Part shown: in pieces, positions 40,359 to 50,235 of the stretch
Layout: every line of letters begins with the position of its first letter
Position numbering within the stretch: the stretch's first letter is position 1
DNA from: Solobacterium sp.
Lineage (GTDB): Bacteria; Bacillota_I; Bacilli_A; Erysipelotrichales; Erysipelotrichaceae
DNA length: 64,000 bases
Assembly: GCA_017469885.1 (NCBI GenBank)
Contig: JAFUFO010000030.1
Coordinates: forward strand, 53,218-117,217
Direction: 5' to 3'
Notes under the pieces: generated by a model
The model's input: only the letters and a program-made list of their open reading frames with translations
Told to the model about the DNA's origin: nothing
Database searches by the model: none
Position numbers and translations under genes: made by a program

Positions 40359-43001
40359 ATGACCGCAAACAAACAGCTTACCGGAAATCAGGTCCGTCAG
40401 ATGTTCCTTGATTTCTTTGCGTCCAAGGGATCGATGATCGAACCCGGCGCAAGCCTTATCCCGCATAACGATCCGACACTGTTATGGATCAATGCCGGCG
40501 TATCTGCTCTTAAGAAGTATTTTGACGGTACGGAGAAGCCTAAGTGCAACCGTATCTGCAATGCGCAGAAGTCCATTCGTACAAACGATATTGAGAATGT
40601 CGGAAAGACAGCCCGTCATCACACATTCTTTGAAATGCTCGGCAACTTCTCGATCGGTGATTACTTCAAGCAGGAAGCGATTCCCTGGGCATGGGAGTTT
40701 CTGACAAGTCCGGAATGGGTCGGTTTTGATCCGGAACGCATGTATGTAACGGTTTATCCGGATGATGAGGAAGCCTACAATCTCTGGGTAAAAGTCGGTA
40801 TGAATCCGTCCCATATCCGCAAGACAGAAGATAACTTCTGGGAAATCGGAAGAGGTCCGGGCGGACCGGACACCGAACTTTACTACGACCGCGGTCCTGC
40901 ATTCGATCCCAAGGGTCTTGGGGAAAAGCTGTTCTTCGAGGATATTGAAAACGATCGTTACATTGAGGTCTGGAATATTGTCTTCTCCCAGTATGACTGC
41001 CGTCCGGGTGAACTGCCGCGTTCGGAATACAAGGAGCTTCCGCATAAGAACATTGATACCGGAATGGGTCTTGAGCGTCTCGTTGCGCTGATCCAGGAAG
41101 GTGAGACAAACTTCGATACGGATCTCTTCCTGCCGGTCATTCATGCGACCGAAACATTTGCAAAGCATGCTTATTCCGAACCGGAATACAAGATGGCATA
41201 CCGTGTCATCGCAGACCACATCCGTACGGTCACGTTTGCGATCGCGGACGGTGCGATGTTCTCGAATGAAGGCCGCGGCTATGTCCTTCGCCGTGTTCTT
41301 CGCCGCGCAGTGCGTTATGGCATCAAGCTTGGCATTGACGGTGCATTCATGTATAAACTCGTCAAGGTCGTTGCGGACAACATGGAAGATTATTACCCGT
41401 ACCTGCAGGGCAAGGTGGATCTCATCTCCCGTCTTGTTAAACAGGAAGAAGAAAGCTTCCATCGTACACTTGCCAATGGTGAAGCACTTCTGAACGAACA
41501 GCTGAAAGCGCATGAAGCTGAAAAGAAACTCCCTGGTGAAGTGGTGTTCCGTCTCTACGATACCTATGGCTTCCCGAAGGAACTGACAGCGGAGATTGCC
41601 GAAGATGCTGGCTATACCGTTGATATGGAAGGCTTTGATCGCGAGATGGCTGCCCAGGTCAAACGGGCCAAGGATGCTCGCGGAAATGAACAGTCCATGC
41701 ACGGACAGTCCGCAGATCTGATGGATTTTGAAGAGCCGTCCGAATTCACCGGTTATACAGACCGTACCTCGGTCGGAACGGTAATCGGACTCTTCAAGGA
41801 TGGTGTCAAGGTTGATGAAATCTCTGACAGCGGTGACGTCATTCTCACAAAGACATGCTTCTATGCAGAATCCGGCGGACAGTGTGCCGATACCGGTACG
41901 CTTACCGGAAACGGATTTAAGGCGGTCGTCACTGACGTTCGCAAGGCGCCGCACCAGCAGCCGCTCCATCACATTGAGGTGAAGGAAGGTGTGCTTCATG
42001 TCGGTGATGAACTGACCGGAGAATATGACTTTGAAAAGCGTCAGCGCACACGTGCAAACCACAGTTCACTCCATCTTCTCCAGAGTGCGCTCCGCACCGT
42101 TCTCGGCGATCATGTGGCCCAGGCCGGTTCCTATAACTGCCCGGATTACGGACGTTTCGATTTCAACCATTATGAAAAGGTCAGCGATGCACAGCTGAAG
42201 GAAATTGAGCATCTCGTCAACCAGATGATTCAGGCAGATGTCGAAGTAACAACGGAAGTCCTGCCGGTGGAAGAAGCCAAGAAGACCGGTGCCATTGCAC
42301 TGTTTGACGAAAAATACGGCGACAGTGTACGCGTTGTCTCCATGGGCGATTTCTCCAAGGAATTCTGCGGCGGTACGCATGTTTCCAATACCGGAAACCT
42401 TGGCGTATTCAAGATCGTCAGTGAAGAGTCGATCGGCTCCGGTGTACGCCGAATCACCAGTATCACAAAGATGGATGCTTATGAAACCTTCCGACAGGAA
42501 GAGGATTATCTGAATGAAACTGCAGCGCTCCTGAAGATGAAGAACTATCAGGGTCTGCAGGAACGCATCCGCACACTCCTCGAAGAAAATGCATCGCTTC
42601 GTAAAGAAGTTGCTGATTCCAAGCAGAAGGCACTGGCTGCAAACGCGAGTGAGAAGCTTGGAAAGGCTGAAACCATCAACGGTATTTCCGTCCTGATCCT
42701 CGAAGAAAACGGCATGGAAACCGGTGCTATGAAGGGGTATGCAGAACAGCTCCGCAACAAGCTTACGGATGGTCTTGTCTTTGTATCGAATGTAAATGAC
42801 GGCAAGGTGACCTTCGTCTGCGCAGCTTCCAAGGCCGCAATCGCAAAGGGGCTCAAGGCCGGTGATCTCGTCAAGGCTGCGGCAGTTGTATGCGGCGGCA
42901 ACGGCGGCGGACGTCCGGATATGGCACAGGCCGGCGGTAAAGATGTCGAGACGGTATCCAAGGCACTTGCGGAAGTCCGTTCCAGAATTCAGAATGCCTG
43001 A
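40359..43001 (+). CDS. alaS: Alanyl-tRNA synthetase
   Basis: 880-residue class II synthetase. The N-terminus (QVRQMFLDFFASKGS, NDPTLLWINAGVSALKKYFDG, RTNDIENVGKTARHHTFFEMLGNFS) is typical. The editing domain carries RANHSSLHLLQSALR and the metal-site motif FCGGTHVSNTG, and the C-Ala domain ends with GGNGGGRPDMAQAGG. A GGAGG site follows the T-box terminator. Controlled by the upstream alanine T-box. Confidence 0.98.
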   Translation: MTANKQLTGNQVRQMFLDFFASKGSMIEPGASLIPHNDPTLLWINAGVSALKKYFDGTEKPKCNRICNAQKSIRTNDIENVGKTARHHTFFEMLGNFSIGDYFKQEAIPWAWEFLTSPEWVGFDPERMYVTVYPDDEEAYNLWVKVGMNPSHIRKTEDNFWEIGRGPGGPDTELYYDRGPAFDPKGLGEKLFFEDIENDRYIEVWNIVFSQYDCRPGELPRSEYKELPHKNIDTGMGLERLVALIQEGETNFDTDLFLPVIHATETFAKHAYSEPEYKMAYRVIADHIRTVTFAIADGAMFSNEGRGYVLRRVLRRAVRYGIKLGIDGAFMYKLVKVVADNMEDYYPYLQGKVDLISRLVKQEEESFHRTLANGEALLNEQLKAHEAEKKLPGEVVFRLYDTYGFPKELTAEIAEDAGYTVDMEGFDREMAAQVKRAKDARGNEQSMHGQSADLMDFEEPSEFTGYTDRTSVGTVIGLFKDGVKVDEISDSGDVILTKTCFYAESGGQCADTGTLTGNGFKAVVTDVRKAPHQQPLHHIEVKEGVLHVGDELTGEYDFEKRQRTRANHSSLHLLQSALRTVLGDHVAQAGSYNCPDYGRFDFNHYEKVSDAQLKEIEHLVNQMIQADVEVTTEVLPVEEAKKTGAIALFDEKYGDSVRVVSMGDFSKEFCGGTHVSNTGNLGVFKIVSEESIGSGVRRITSITKMDAYETFRQEEDYLNETAALLKMKNYQGLQERIRTLLEENASLRKEVADSKQKALAANASEKLGKAETINGISVLILEENGMETGAMKGYAEQLRNKLTDGLVFVSNVNDGKVTFVCAASKAAIAKGLKAGDLVKAAAVVCGGNGGGRPDMAQAGGKDVETVSKALAEVRSRIQNA

Positions 43002-43015
43002 TTTCGTTCTTTCGT

Positions 43016-43044
43016 TTGAGTGTACATTTACGTCGGATTAAACT
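43016..43044 (+). promoter_or_regulatory. Promoter of ireB
   Basis: TTGAGT (43016-43021) and TAAACT (43039-43044) with a 17-nt spacer, ~30 nt before the ireB ATG. Confidence 0.55.
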
Positions 43045-43075
43045 AAAATAATTAGTAAGAAATTGGAGGTGTCCC

Positions 43076-43345
43076 ATGAACAATGTTGATATTTCGCCAA
43101 CAGTCAGTTTTGATGCGAATCAGATTCGTCGAGAAAACATCCGGCAGGTTCTGATGCTTGTACGGGATGCGCTTCAGGAACGTGGATACAACGCCATTAA
43201 TCAGATGGCGGGGTACCTGATCTCCAATGATCCGGCCTACATTTCATCGCATAAGAACGCACGTTCGATCGTTCAGTCGGTGGAACGGCACGAGATTATT
43301 GAAGAACTTGTACGTTTCTATCTGGAAGAAAACTGCAGCGAATGA
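43076..43345 (+). CDS. ireB: IreB family regulatory phosphoprotein (UPF0297)
   Basis: 89-residue protein. The pattern [48 protein letters not shown] is diagnostic for the IreB/YrzL family, substrates of the PASTA kinase IreK/PrkC with a phosphorylated Thr near the N-terminus. In the usual alaS-ireB-ruvX order. Overlaps ruvX by 4 nt. Confidence 0.96.
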   Translation: MNNVDISPTVSFDANQIRRENIRQVLMLVRDALQERGYNAINQMAGYLISNDPAYISSHKNARSIVQSVERHEIIEELVRFYLEENCSE

Positions 43346-43767
43346 TTTATCTCGGTCTTGATCTTGGCAGTGTTACCTGCGGTGTTTCAAGAAGTGACTC
43401 GGGAATTATCGCCAGTCCGCTGACGACACTGCGTTTTAAACCGGATGATTATGACCGGGCTCTGGATATGCTGCTGGAGCTGATTGAAAAGGAACATCCG
43501 GACATGATCGTACTTGGATGGCCGCTTCTGGAAAACGGGGACCGCGGTGAGCGCGCGCTGATCTGCGAGGAATTCGGACAGGTGCTGCAGGAAGAGTCCG
43601 GTATCCCGGTTGTTCTGCAGGACGAACGGAATACCACAAAAGATTCCGAAGCAATCCTGATTGAAGCGGATGTTTCCCGAAAGAAACGGAAAAAAGTGAT
43701 TGACCGAATGGCTGCTGTACGGATTCTTCAGTACTATTTGGATGCACAGAAACAGAAAGGCGCGTAA
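43342..43767 (+). CDS. ruvX: Putative pre-16S rRNA nuclease / Holliday junction resolvase YqgF
   Basis: 141-residue RNase H-like nuclease. [15 protein letters not shown] holds the first acidic residue, [16 protein letters not shown] and [18 protein letters not shown] follow the family order. Works in 16S rRNA 5' maturation. The stop codon overlaps a small hairpin (AAAGGCG/CGCCTTT, 43756-43776). Confidence 0.93.
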   Translation: MIYLGLDLGSVTCGVSRSDSGIIASPLTTLRFKPDDYDRALDMLLELIEKEHPDMIVLGWPLLENGDRGERALICEEFGQVLQEESGIPVVLQDERNTTKDSEAILIEADVSRKKRKKVIDRMAAVRILQYYLDAQKQKGA

Positions 43768-43779
43768 AACGCCTTTCTT
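43756..43779 (+). terminator. Weak hairpin at the ruvX stop
   Basis: AAAGGCG and CGCCTTT form a 7-bp stem across the stop codon with only a broken T-rich tail (CTTATGTTT); probably a partial terminator inside the operon. Confidence 0.45.
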
Positions 43780-43802
43780 ATGTTTAAAGGAGATTACAGC
43801 TG

Positions 43803-44054
43803 ATGATTGACAACCGTATTACACTTTCCGACGAAAATGGAAAGGAAGTCGAGATGGAGATCCTTCTTACCTTTGATGATGAAGAGAAGGGGATTCACTA
43901 TGTTTTAATCCACAGCAGCGATCCGAATGATGATACCGTTCTTCCGTATCGCTATGATGAAGACGGAAATCTGGAACCGGTTGATGATCCGGAAGGATTT
44001 GAGATGTGCAACGAGGTGCTCGGTGCATATCTTGGGGAGCTGAATAATGAGTAA
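43803..44054 (+). CDS. DUF1292 family protein
   Basis: 83-residue acidic protein matching DUF1292 (YrzB): ITLSDENGKEVEMEILLTFDDEEKGIHYVL and a closing EGFEMCNEVLGAYL. It is a conserved member of the alaS-ireB-ruvX cluster with no known function. AAAGGAG site upstream; overlaps mltG by 8 nt. Confidence 0.9.
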   Translation: MIDNRITLSDENGKEVEMEILLTFDDEEKGIHYVLIHSSDPNDDTVLPYRYDEDGNLEPVDDPEGFEMCNEVLGAYLGELNNE

Positions 44055-45129
44055 AAGACGGAAGCCAAAACGTAAACTCCGCATTGGAAGACTGCTGCTG
44101 TTGCTGCTGATTCCGATTATTCTTGTGGCATGCATTCTCTTCATGAACTATCGGAATTCCCTGAAGCCGGTACAGCAGGAAAGCGAGACAGTATCGTTTG
44201 TCGTTGAACCCGGCACATCCACCAGGGCAGTTTCTGCAAAACTCAAGGAAGCAGGACTGATCCGCAATGCTGACTTTGCTTATTTCTTCGCGCGTTCTGA
44301 GAAACTCACCGATATCAAAACCGGCACGTATACACTGGATAAGAGCTGGGATGTAGAACATATCTTTACGGTACTGAATGATCCCAATGCCGGTGAAGTG
44401 GATACGGTCAGTGTCACGATTATTGAAGGCGACTGGGCAAAACATGTCGCACAGAAGATCTCGGAAGCGACCAATGTCAGCTATGACGACCTGATGGCGC
44501 TCTGGAATGATGAATCATATATCCGTTCCCTGATGGAACGCTATCCGTTTATCACGGAAGATGTCTTTAACCCGGATATCCGGATCAAGCTGGAAGGCTT
44601 CCTGGCACCGAACACATATCTGTTCTATCCGGAAACAGATGCGAAAACCGTAACTGAAAAGATCCTGGATCAACAGCTTTCGGTCTATAACCGGTTTGCA
44701 GATCAGATCTCTTCCAGCAAGTACAATGTACATGAGCTGTATACGCTGGCATCCATTGTGCAGTACGAGTCCGGAAAGACCGAAGACATGAAGCTGATCG
44801 CAGGCGTCTTCTACAACCGTCTGGATATCAATATGGCACTGCAGTCTTCCGTAACGGTCTGCTATGCGATGGATGAGGATAACGGTGAGAACTGGCTTGC
44901 ATGTGAGGCCAATGCGGATTATGAGAGCCCGTACAATACCTACAAGTATCCGGGTCTTCCGCCGGGACCGATCGTCAATGCCGGTGAGGATGCGATCGAG
45001 GCCGTTCTGAATCCGACCCCCAGTAATTACTACTACTTCATGGCAGATGTCGATACCGGTGTGGTGTATTATGCGGAAACACTGGATGAGCACAATAAGA
45101 ATGTAGCTGCTCATACCAACTATCACTGA
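44047..45129 (+). CDS. mltG: Endolytic peptidoglycan transglycosylase MltG
   Basis: Cuts nascent glycan strands in the membrane. The 360-residue protein has a basic N-terminus, one transmembrane helix near residues 15-35, a LysM-like region (VSFVVEPGTSTRAVSAKLKEAGLI) and the YceG domain with the catalytic Glu in ASIVQYESGKTEDMKLIAGVFYNRL near residue 240. The NTYKYPGLPPGPIVNAGEDAIEAVLNP block is diagnostic. Shares one base with the next gene. Confidence 0.96.
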   Translation: MSKRRKPKRKLRIGRLLLLLLIPIILVACILFMNYRNSLKPVQQESETVSFVVEPGTSTRAVSAKLKEAGLIRNADFAYFFARSEKLTDIKTGTYTLDKSWDVEHIFTVLNDPNAGEVDTVSVTIIEGDWAKHVAQKISEATNVSYDDLMALWNDESYIRSLMERYPFITEDVFNPDIRIKLEGFLAPNTYLFYPETDAKTVTEKILDQQLSVYNRFADQISSSKYNVHELYTLASIVQYESGKTEDMKLIAGVFYNRLDINMALQSSVTVCYAMDEDNGENWLACEANADYESPYNTYKYPGLPPGPIVNAGEDAIEAVLNPTPSNYYYFMADVDTGVVYYAETLDEHNKNVAAHTNYH

Positions 45130-45593
45130 TGAAACGAAGTACCTGTGTTTATCTGATCAAAGACGGTGCCTGGCTGATGCTGCTGCGGAATAAAAAGCAG
45201 AACGACATCAACGAAGGTAAATGGATCGGCGTCGGCGGGAAAAACGAAGATCAGGAAACCTTTGAAGAGTGTGCCGTACGTGAAGTAAATGAAGAAACCG
45301 GCTTTACGGTCCATGAACTGGAATATATGGGAATCGTTGATTTTCGCTACAGCACCATGGAACCGGAACAGATCGCGGTGTATACCTGTCATTCCTTCAG
45401 CGGCATTCCATCAGAATGCAGGGAGGGAACGCTTGCCTGGATTCCGGAACAGGAGGTTCTGAATCTTACCTTATGGGAGGGCGACCGGGTATTTCTGACC
45501 CGCATGCTCAGCGGACAGGGAATTCCATTTGAAATCACACTGGAATATGATGCAGAAGGCAATCTGACCAATGTACTGGAAGGAGAACAATAA
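45129..45593 (+). CDS. NUDIX hydrolase (MutT/8-oxo-dGTP diphosphatase type)
   Basis: 154-residue Nudix enzyme. The Nudix box reads [24 protein letters not shown], matching G-x5-E-x7-R-E-x2-E-E-x-G-x. [30 protein letters not shown] resembles 8-oxo-dGTP diphosphatases of Firmicutes. Starts on the last base of the mltG stop codon. Confidence 0.92.
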   Translation: MKRSTCVYLIKDGAWLMLLRNKKQNDINEGKWIGVGGKNEDQETFEECAVREVNEETGFTVHELEYMGIVDFRYSTMEPEQIAVYTCHSFSGIPSECREGTLAWIPEQEVLNLTLWEGDRVFLTRMLSGQGIPFEITLEYDAEGNLTNVLEGEQ

Positions 45594-45597
45594 CGTT

Positions 45598-46233
45598 ATG
45601 AACAAACCGATTCTGATCGGCATTGCCGGTGGCTCCGCTTCCGGAAAAACGAGTATTGCCCGGAAGATCAAAGATGCGTTTTCCGACACCAAATCTGTCC
45701 TGATCGTCCGTCAGGATGACTATTACAAGGATCAGTCCGGTCTGACCATGGAAGAACGCGTCAAGACGAACTATGACCATCCGTTTGCTTTTGACAACGA
45801 TCTTCTGATCAGTCATCTGAAAAGCCTGCTTGCCGGTGTTGCGGTGGATAAACCGACCTATGATTTCGTCGTTCACAACCGTTCCAATATTACGGAACAC
45901 CTTGAACCGGCAGACGTCATTCTTCTTGAAGGACTGTTTGTTCTGGAAGATGAAAAGCTGCGGGAACTGGAAAACATCAAGGTGTTCGTAGATACAGAAG
46001 CTGACATCCGTTTCATCCGCCGTCTGGTACGTGACGTCAAGGAACGCGGACGCGAACTCGATAATGTTGTTGACCAGTATGTAAATACGGTACGGGTCAT
46101 GCATAACATGTTTATCGAACCGTCCAAGCGGTATGCGGATATCATCATTCCGGAAGGCGGATCCAATGAAGTCGCAATCGATCTGCTTACCACAAAGATT
46201 TCCAGCATCATTCATCCCGAGAGCCAGGCATAA
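45598..46233 (+). CDS. udk: Uridine kinase
   Basis: Phosphorylates uridine and cytidine. The 211-residue protein has Walker [16 protein letters not shown] near residues 7-20, [30 protein letters not shown] and the [23 protein letters not shown] lid region. The ATG at 45598 is chosen as the family start. It lies 4 nt after the Nudix gene and upstream of greA, as in many Firmicutes. Confidence 0.96.
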   Translation: MNKPILIGIAGGSASGKTSIARKIKDAFSDTKSVLIVRQDDYYKDQSGLTMEERVKTNYDHPFAFDNDLLISHLKSLLAGVAVDKPTYDFVVHNRSNITEHLEPADVILLEGLFVLEDEKLRELENIKVFVDTEADIRFIRRLVRDVKERGRELDNVVDQYVNTVRVMHNMFIEPSKRYADIIIPEGGSNEVAIDLLTTKISSIIHPESQA

Positions 46234-46334
46234 GATCTGAAAACATGCATAAATATGCGCTTTCGGTTGTGGCATCGTATGCCGACTTGCGCTATAATAG
46301 TTCAGGTTTAATAACGTAATTAAGGAGAAACAAG

Positions 46335-46799
46335 GTGGAAAATAAGGTTTATTTGACAGAAGACGGCTTAAAAAAGCTGCAGAATGAATATCATGATCTT
46401 GTACATGTACAGCGTGAGGAAGTTAAGGCCGAACTGAAAGAAGCCCGTTCCCTCGGTGACCTTTCGGAAAACGCCGACTATGACGCAGCACGTGAAAAGC
46501 AGGCGCAGGTTGAGCATCGGATCGCTGAACTTGAGGAAATGCTCAAGCATTATGAGATCATCGACACCAAGAGCGGTTCCAAGGTTGTTCAGATCGGTTC
46601 AACTGTAAAACTTCAGTTCCAGGACACCAAGGAAGAAGCGGAATACCGTATTGTCGGTAAGACAGAAGCTGATCCGCTGTCCGGTCTGATTTCCAACGAA
46701 ACTCCGCTGGCAAAGGCAATTCTCGATAAGAAGGCCGGTCAGACCGCGGAAGTTCATGTAAAGAATCCGTACAAGGTTCTTGTAATTTCCATCAGCTGA
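46335..46799 (+). CDS. greA: Transcription elongation factor GreA
   Basis: Rescues backtracked RNA polymerase. The 154-residue protein has the N-terminal coiled coil (YLTEDGLKKLQNEY, EARSLGDLSENADYDAAREKQ with the acidic tip) and the C-terminal FKBP-like domain (SPLSGLISNETPLAKAIL-like). The start is GTG with AAGGAG 8 nt upstream. A TATAAT box is present near 46291. Confidence 0.97.
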   Translation: MENKVYLTEDGLKKLQNEYHDLVHVQREEVKAELKEARSLGDLSENADYDAAREKQAQVEHRIAELEEMLKHYEIIDTKSGSKVVQIGSTVKLQFQDTKEEAEYRIVGKTEADPLSGLISNETPLAKAILDKKAGQTAEVHVKNPYKVLVISIS

Positions 46800-46848
46800 G
46801 CGCGTATTTTCCAAACTGAATTTATAAAAGATAAGCAGGAGGTTCTCC

Positions 46849-47325
46849 ATGAAACAACTGCTTATTTTTTTTATTCTGCTTTGCATTGCCTTTGGAATCG
46901 ATAAGCGCGTCATCCGTGAAACTGATCTGAATCAGGATCCGATCATCATCAATGTCAGCGGAGAAGTGCGTAATCCCGGGCCGATTAAAGCGGAACCGTA
47001 TACTACCGTACGGGAGATTCTCGAACAGGCAGATCCAACGGATGATGCGGACCTCAGCGGTCTCAATCCGGATATGGTGCTGAATGACCATGATGTCCTG
47101 AATATTCCGCGGCAGAAGGAACCGGAAGAACCGCAGCGCATTTCTATCAATCAGTCGAATGCGGAGGAACTGACAAAGCTGACGGGAATCGGACCATCAA
47201 TAGCTGCGCGGATCGTGGAATACCGGAACGAACATGGGCTGTTTCAGAATACAGAAGACCTGATGAATGTTCCGGGAATCGGACAGGCAAAATATGAAGC
47301 GGTCTCTGATCAGATCACTCTGTAA
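46849..47325 (+). CDS. comEA: Competence DNA receptor ComEA
   Basis: 158-residue membrane-anchored DNA-binding protein: an N-terminal hydrophobic anchor (residues 2-16), a SLBB domain (IIINVSGEVRNPGPIKAE) and a C-terminal helix-hairpin-helix domain (INQSNAEELTKLTGIGPSIAARIVEYR). Captures double-stranded DNA for uptake. AGGAGG site upstream; the 3' end overlaps comEC by 32 nt in another frame. Confidence 0.95.
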   Translation: MKQLLIFFILLCIAFGIDKRVIRETDLNQDPIIINVSGEVRNPGPIKAEPYTTVREILEQADPTDDADLSGLNPDMVLNDHDVLNIPRQKEPEEPQRISINQSNAEELTKLTGIGPSIAARIVEYRNEHGLFQNTEDLMNVPGIGQAKYEAVSDQITL

Positions 47326-49228
47326 CAGTCTGCTGGAAAACAGCCTGATTCTTGTCCCTGCGGCAGCGTTACTGCTCTATCTTCCGTCGTATCGCTTTCT
47401 GGCACTGGTTCTCTGTACCTCGTTTTATTATTTCGTCGTCAAAGATGAAAGTGCCGTTTTTGCAGGTCTGATCCTGCTCTGTTTTCTGATTCAGGTACCA
47501 TCCGGTAATCCTGATATGCGGCAGGGACGGGTTGTTGAGGTTAAGGCGAATTATGTCATTGTATCGAACCGTATGAATTCAATACTGGTCTATACAAAAG
47601 CCATGCCGGTATATGATTCGGTCATTGAATTTGACGGTATTTCCGAGTCTCTGAGTGACGGAAAGGGATTCTTTCGCTTTCCGTTTGCCCGTTACTGCCG
47701 AATGAAGGGGATCACAACTTCCGTCTCACCAGACACAATTAAAGAAATCAAGCCAACCCATTCGCTGCGCGGTCTTCTGATGAACAGGATCCGTTCGGCA
47801 GAACCGGAGACAGCTGCAGTGCTGCTGGAAGTTCTGTTTCATTGTTCTTCCTCTGATGAGCTGTTTCAGGGCCTGTTCCGTGACCGCGGTATTTCGCTTG
47901 CCGGAATCCTGATGTTTTCCGATCTGATCCTGCAGTATCTCTGTTATGAAAATACCAGAAAGAAGATCCGTATCGTTCTGACACTAATACTTGCGGTCTT
48001 TTATCAGTTCCCGTATGTCATGCTTATCCGTCTCATCAGGTTTGGACTTGAGGCTGCCGGTCTGAAAGGAAAGGCGAAAAACGGCATTGCGTTTCTGATC
48101 AGTCTCAGACTGTGTCCGTATGCAGTATTCAGTGCTTCGTTTCTGATTCCGCTGACATTTGCGTTCTGTTCCACAGATCCGTCCAGAAAAGCGGAACGCA
48201 TGTTTTTCAGTATGCATATTTCCTCTGCACTGTTTCATCGCGTCAATCCGCTTGAACTCCTGTTCTTTCGCCGGATTCTTCCAGTCAGCGGGTTCTGCTG
48301 GCTCTGTGCATTGCTGGAAGCACTATTCGGATTGCCGTTTCACGGACTGATTCTGTTTTTGGACCGGATACTCACCTGGGTAAATGTATGTGCTTTACCT
48401 GGCACAATCCTTGGGGCCGGGCTGCTGTTTTACGTTCTTCTTCAGTCTGTTGGATTTCGAAGCACAAAGAAAGCGATCTGGTATCGCATCGGTCTGTTTC
48501 TGCTGTTTCAGATATTCGGGCTGTTTCATCCGTTTGCGGAACTGTCGTTCATCAATGTCGGACAGGGAGACGCCATGCTGGTGAGGGGGCCGTTTCGAAG
48601 CGGAGACGTCCTGATCGACACCGGAAAACCTTCGCAGAAGAACAATGTGTTTACATTCCTTGAGGCAAAGGGTATCCGAACACTGAATACCCTGATCATC
48701 ACGCATGCGGACAGTGATCACTCCGGAAACCAGGAAGCAGTCACCGAAGCATTCTCTCCGCATCACGTCATCACTGATCATCAGGCTGAACGGAATGTCG
48801 GAATGTTCACACTGCTGGATCTCAATGACATTGACAGTGAAGATGAAAACGAAAGTTCAATCGTTACTGCATTTTCACTTAACTGTATGAATATTCTTCT
48901 GATGGGTGACAGTTCTGTAAACACCGAAGAGCGGATCATTCGCCGTTTTCCCGGACTGCAGGCGGATATTCTGAAACTTTCTCATCATGGCAGTAAAACC
49001 GGCTCATCTGAGCGATTTCTGAATACGGTACAGCCTGATCTCGCCATTGTCTCAAGCGGGGCATATCATATCTATCATCATCCAAGTCCCGAAGTGGTCG
49101 AGCGGCTGAACGATCGGCGCATTCCTTACCTCGATACCAAGGAAGAAGGCGACATTACAATCCTGTGTCTGCCAGGGCTGAATCTGCTTTTAACAGCCTC
49201 CGGAAAGATTGCTATAATACGGGTGTGA
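47294..49228 (+). CDS. comEC: Competence DNA channel protein ComEC
   Basis: 644-residue multi-span protein thought to transport single-stranded DNA. It has N-terminal helices, an OB-like region (~75-150), a Competence domain with six or more helices (~190-410) and a C-terminal metallo-beta-lactamase-like domain (FINVGQGDAMLV, ITHADSDHSGN near residue 470, LLMGDS, KLSHHGSKTGS). Somewhat shorter than B. subtilis ComEC. The ATG at 47294 lies inside comEA. Its last ~40 nt contain the holA promoter. Confidence 0.93.
   Translation: MKRSLIRSLCNSLLENSLILVPAAALLLYLPSYRFLALVLCTSFYYFVVKDESAVFAGLILLCFLIQVPSGNPDMRQGRVVEVKANYVIVSNRMNSILVYTKAMPVYDSVIEFDGISESLSDGKGFFRFPFARYCRMKGITTSVSPDTIKEIKPTHSLRGLLMNRIRSAEPETAAVLLEVLFHCSSSDELFQGLFRDRGISLAGILMFSDLILQYLCYENTRKKIRIVLTLILAVFYQFPYVMLIRLIRFGLEAAGLKGKAKNGIAFLISLRLCPYAVFSASFLIPLTFAFCSTDPSRKAERMFFSMHISSALFHRVNPLELLFFRRILPVSGFCWLCALLEALFGLPFHGLILFLDRILTWVNVCALPGTILGAGLLFYVLLQSVGFRSTKKAIWYRIGLFLLFQIFGLFHPFAELSFINVGQGDAMLVRGPFRSGDVLIDTGKPSQKNNVFTFLEAKGIRTLNTLIITHADSDHSGNQEAVTEAFSPHHVITDHQAERNVGMFTLLDLNDIDSEDENESSIVTAFSLNCMNILLMGDSSVNTEERIIRRFPGLQADILKLSHHGSKTGSSERFLNTVQPDLAIVSSGAYHIYHHPSPEVVERLNDRRIPYLDTKEEGDITILCLPGLNLLLTASGKIAIIRV
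49190..49218 (+). promoter_or_regulatory. Promoter of holA inside comEC (leaderless type)
   Basis: TTAACA (49190-49195) and TATAAT (49213-49218), spacer exactly 17 nt, a near-consensus sigma-A promoter. The -10 ends 6 nt before the holA GTG, so the predicted start falls on the start codon. Confidence 0.8.
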
Positions 49229-50235
49229 TTATTCTTCTGGAAGGAAAAGAGAGCTATCAGCTTAATGCCAGAAAGCAGAAACTGATTCAGGAATCCGGTG
49301 CGGAAGGGGAAAATATTGTCAGTCTTGACGGCAGTTCCCGCACCGCTTTTTCCATGGAAGCGGCGCTGAATCTCTGTTCCACCATCTCGCTGTTCGGGGA
49401 CCGGCGGGCTGTCCTGATTTCAAATCCGTACTTTCTAAAATCCGGAGACTCCGGTTCTTCCGGTACGAAGAAAACCACCAAAAAGAAAAGCGGCGGAACA
49501 CCTTCTGAGCTGCTTGAAACGTATTGTTCATCCCCGAATCCGGATACTGATCTCATCTTTGTATGTGATGGATTTCTCTGTGACAAACGCACCAAAGAAT
49601 ATAAAGTTCTGTCTTCCTATGCGGGCAAAACCGTACGCATCATTACCTTCTCCAATCCCAGTCCCTGGGAGCTGGAAAAACTGATCGACCGGGAACTTGC
49701 CATGCGGAATTATCACCTGACAAAAGATGCTAAGGCGGAGCTGAAGCTTCGGATTGCGGACAGCGCCACAGAGTTTTACAAGACACTCGACAAGATGGAA
49801 CTGTACGGAGGCAGAGAGTTTGATCGAAATGCTATTGCCGGGCTTGTCAGTTTCAATGCGGAAGTCAATGTCTGGAAACTTTCTGATTCCTTTGTGCGCG
49901 GTGACGCAGCTAAGACAATGGAATCCTTCTTTGAACTACGTGAACATGCCTCGATGGATGTTTATGGTATTCTGCCTACACTGAGTTACCGTCTGAAACG
50001 GCTTTACTGTGTAAAATCCTGCTCGGAAGCAGGGCTTCCGTTCAGCGAGATCCGCGCCAGAACCGGACAGGGATATCCGGAGAAAGACCTGGAAAGCTGC
50101 GGCGGTCACTCGGCACGCTGGTTTCTGAAACGGCTCGCGGAACTGGCAGATCTCGATCAGGGAATGAAAACCGGACAGATTGACGGGATGACCGGTCTTG
50201 AACTGTTTCTGCTGAGGAATCTGCCGCATGCCTGA
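49225..50235 (+). CDS. holA: DNA polymerase III delta subunit
   Basis: Clamp-loader subunit that opens the beta sliding clamp. The 336-residue protein begins VIILLEGKESYQLNARKQKLI and shows LCSTISLFGDRRAVLISNPYFL, VWKLSDSFVRGDAAKTMESFFEL and the C-terminal collar domain (LSYRLKRLYCVKSC). The GTG at 49225 is chosen because the family N-terminus starts there and a near-consensus promoter ends 6 nt upstream with no ribosome site. A longer frame from 49165 would run through the promoter. Confidence 0.95.
   Translation: MIILLEGKESYQLNARKQKLIQESGAEGENIVSLDGSSRTAFSMEAALNLCSTISLFGDRRAVLISNPYFLKSGDSGSSGTKKTTKKKSGGTPSELLETYCSSPNPDTDLIFVCDGFLCDKRTKEYKVLSSYAGKTVRIITFSNPSPWELEKLIDRELAMRNYHLTKDAKAELKLRIADSATEFYKTLDKMELYGGREFDRNAIAGLVSFNAEVNVWKLSDSFVRGDAAKTMESFFELREHASMDVYGILPTLSYRLKRLYCVKSCSEAGLPFSEIRARTGQGYPEKDLESCGGHSARWFLKRLAELADLDQGMKTGQIDGMTGLELFLLRNLPHA

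Noticed and set aside
40482..42062. 526-codon open frame on the strand opposite alaS
   Set aside because: Fully inside alaS, no ribosome site, no family pattern; a shadow of regular codon use in a highly expressed gene.
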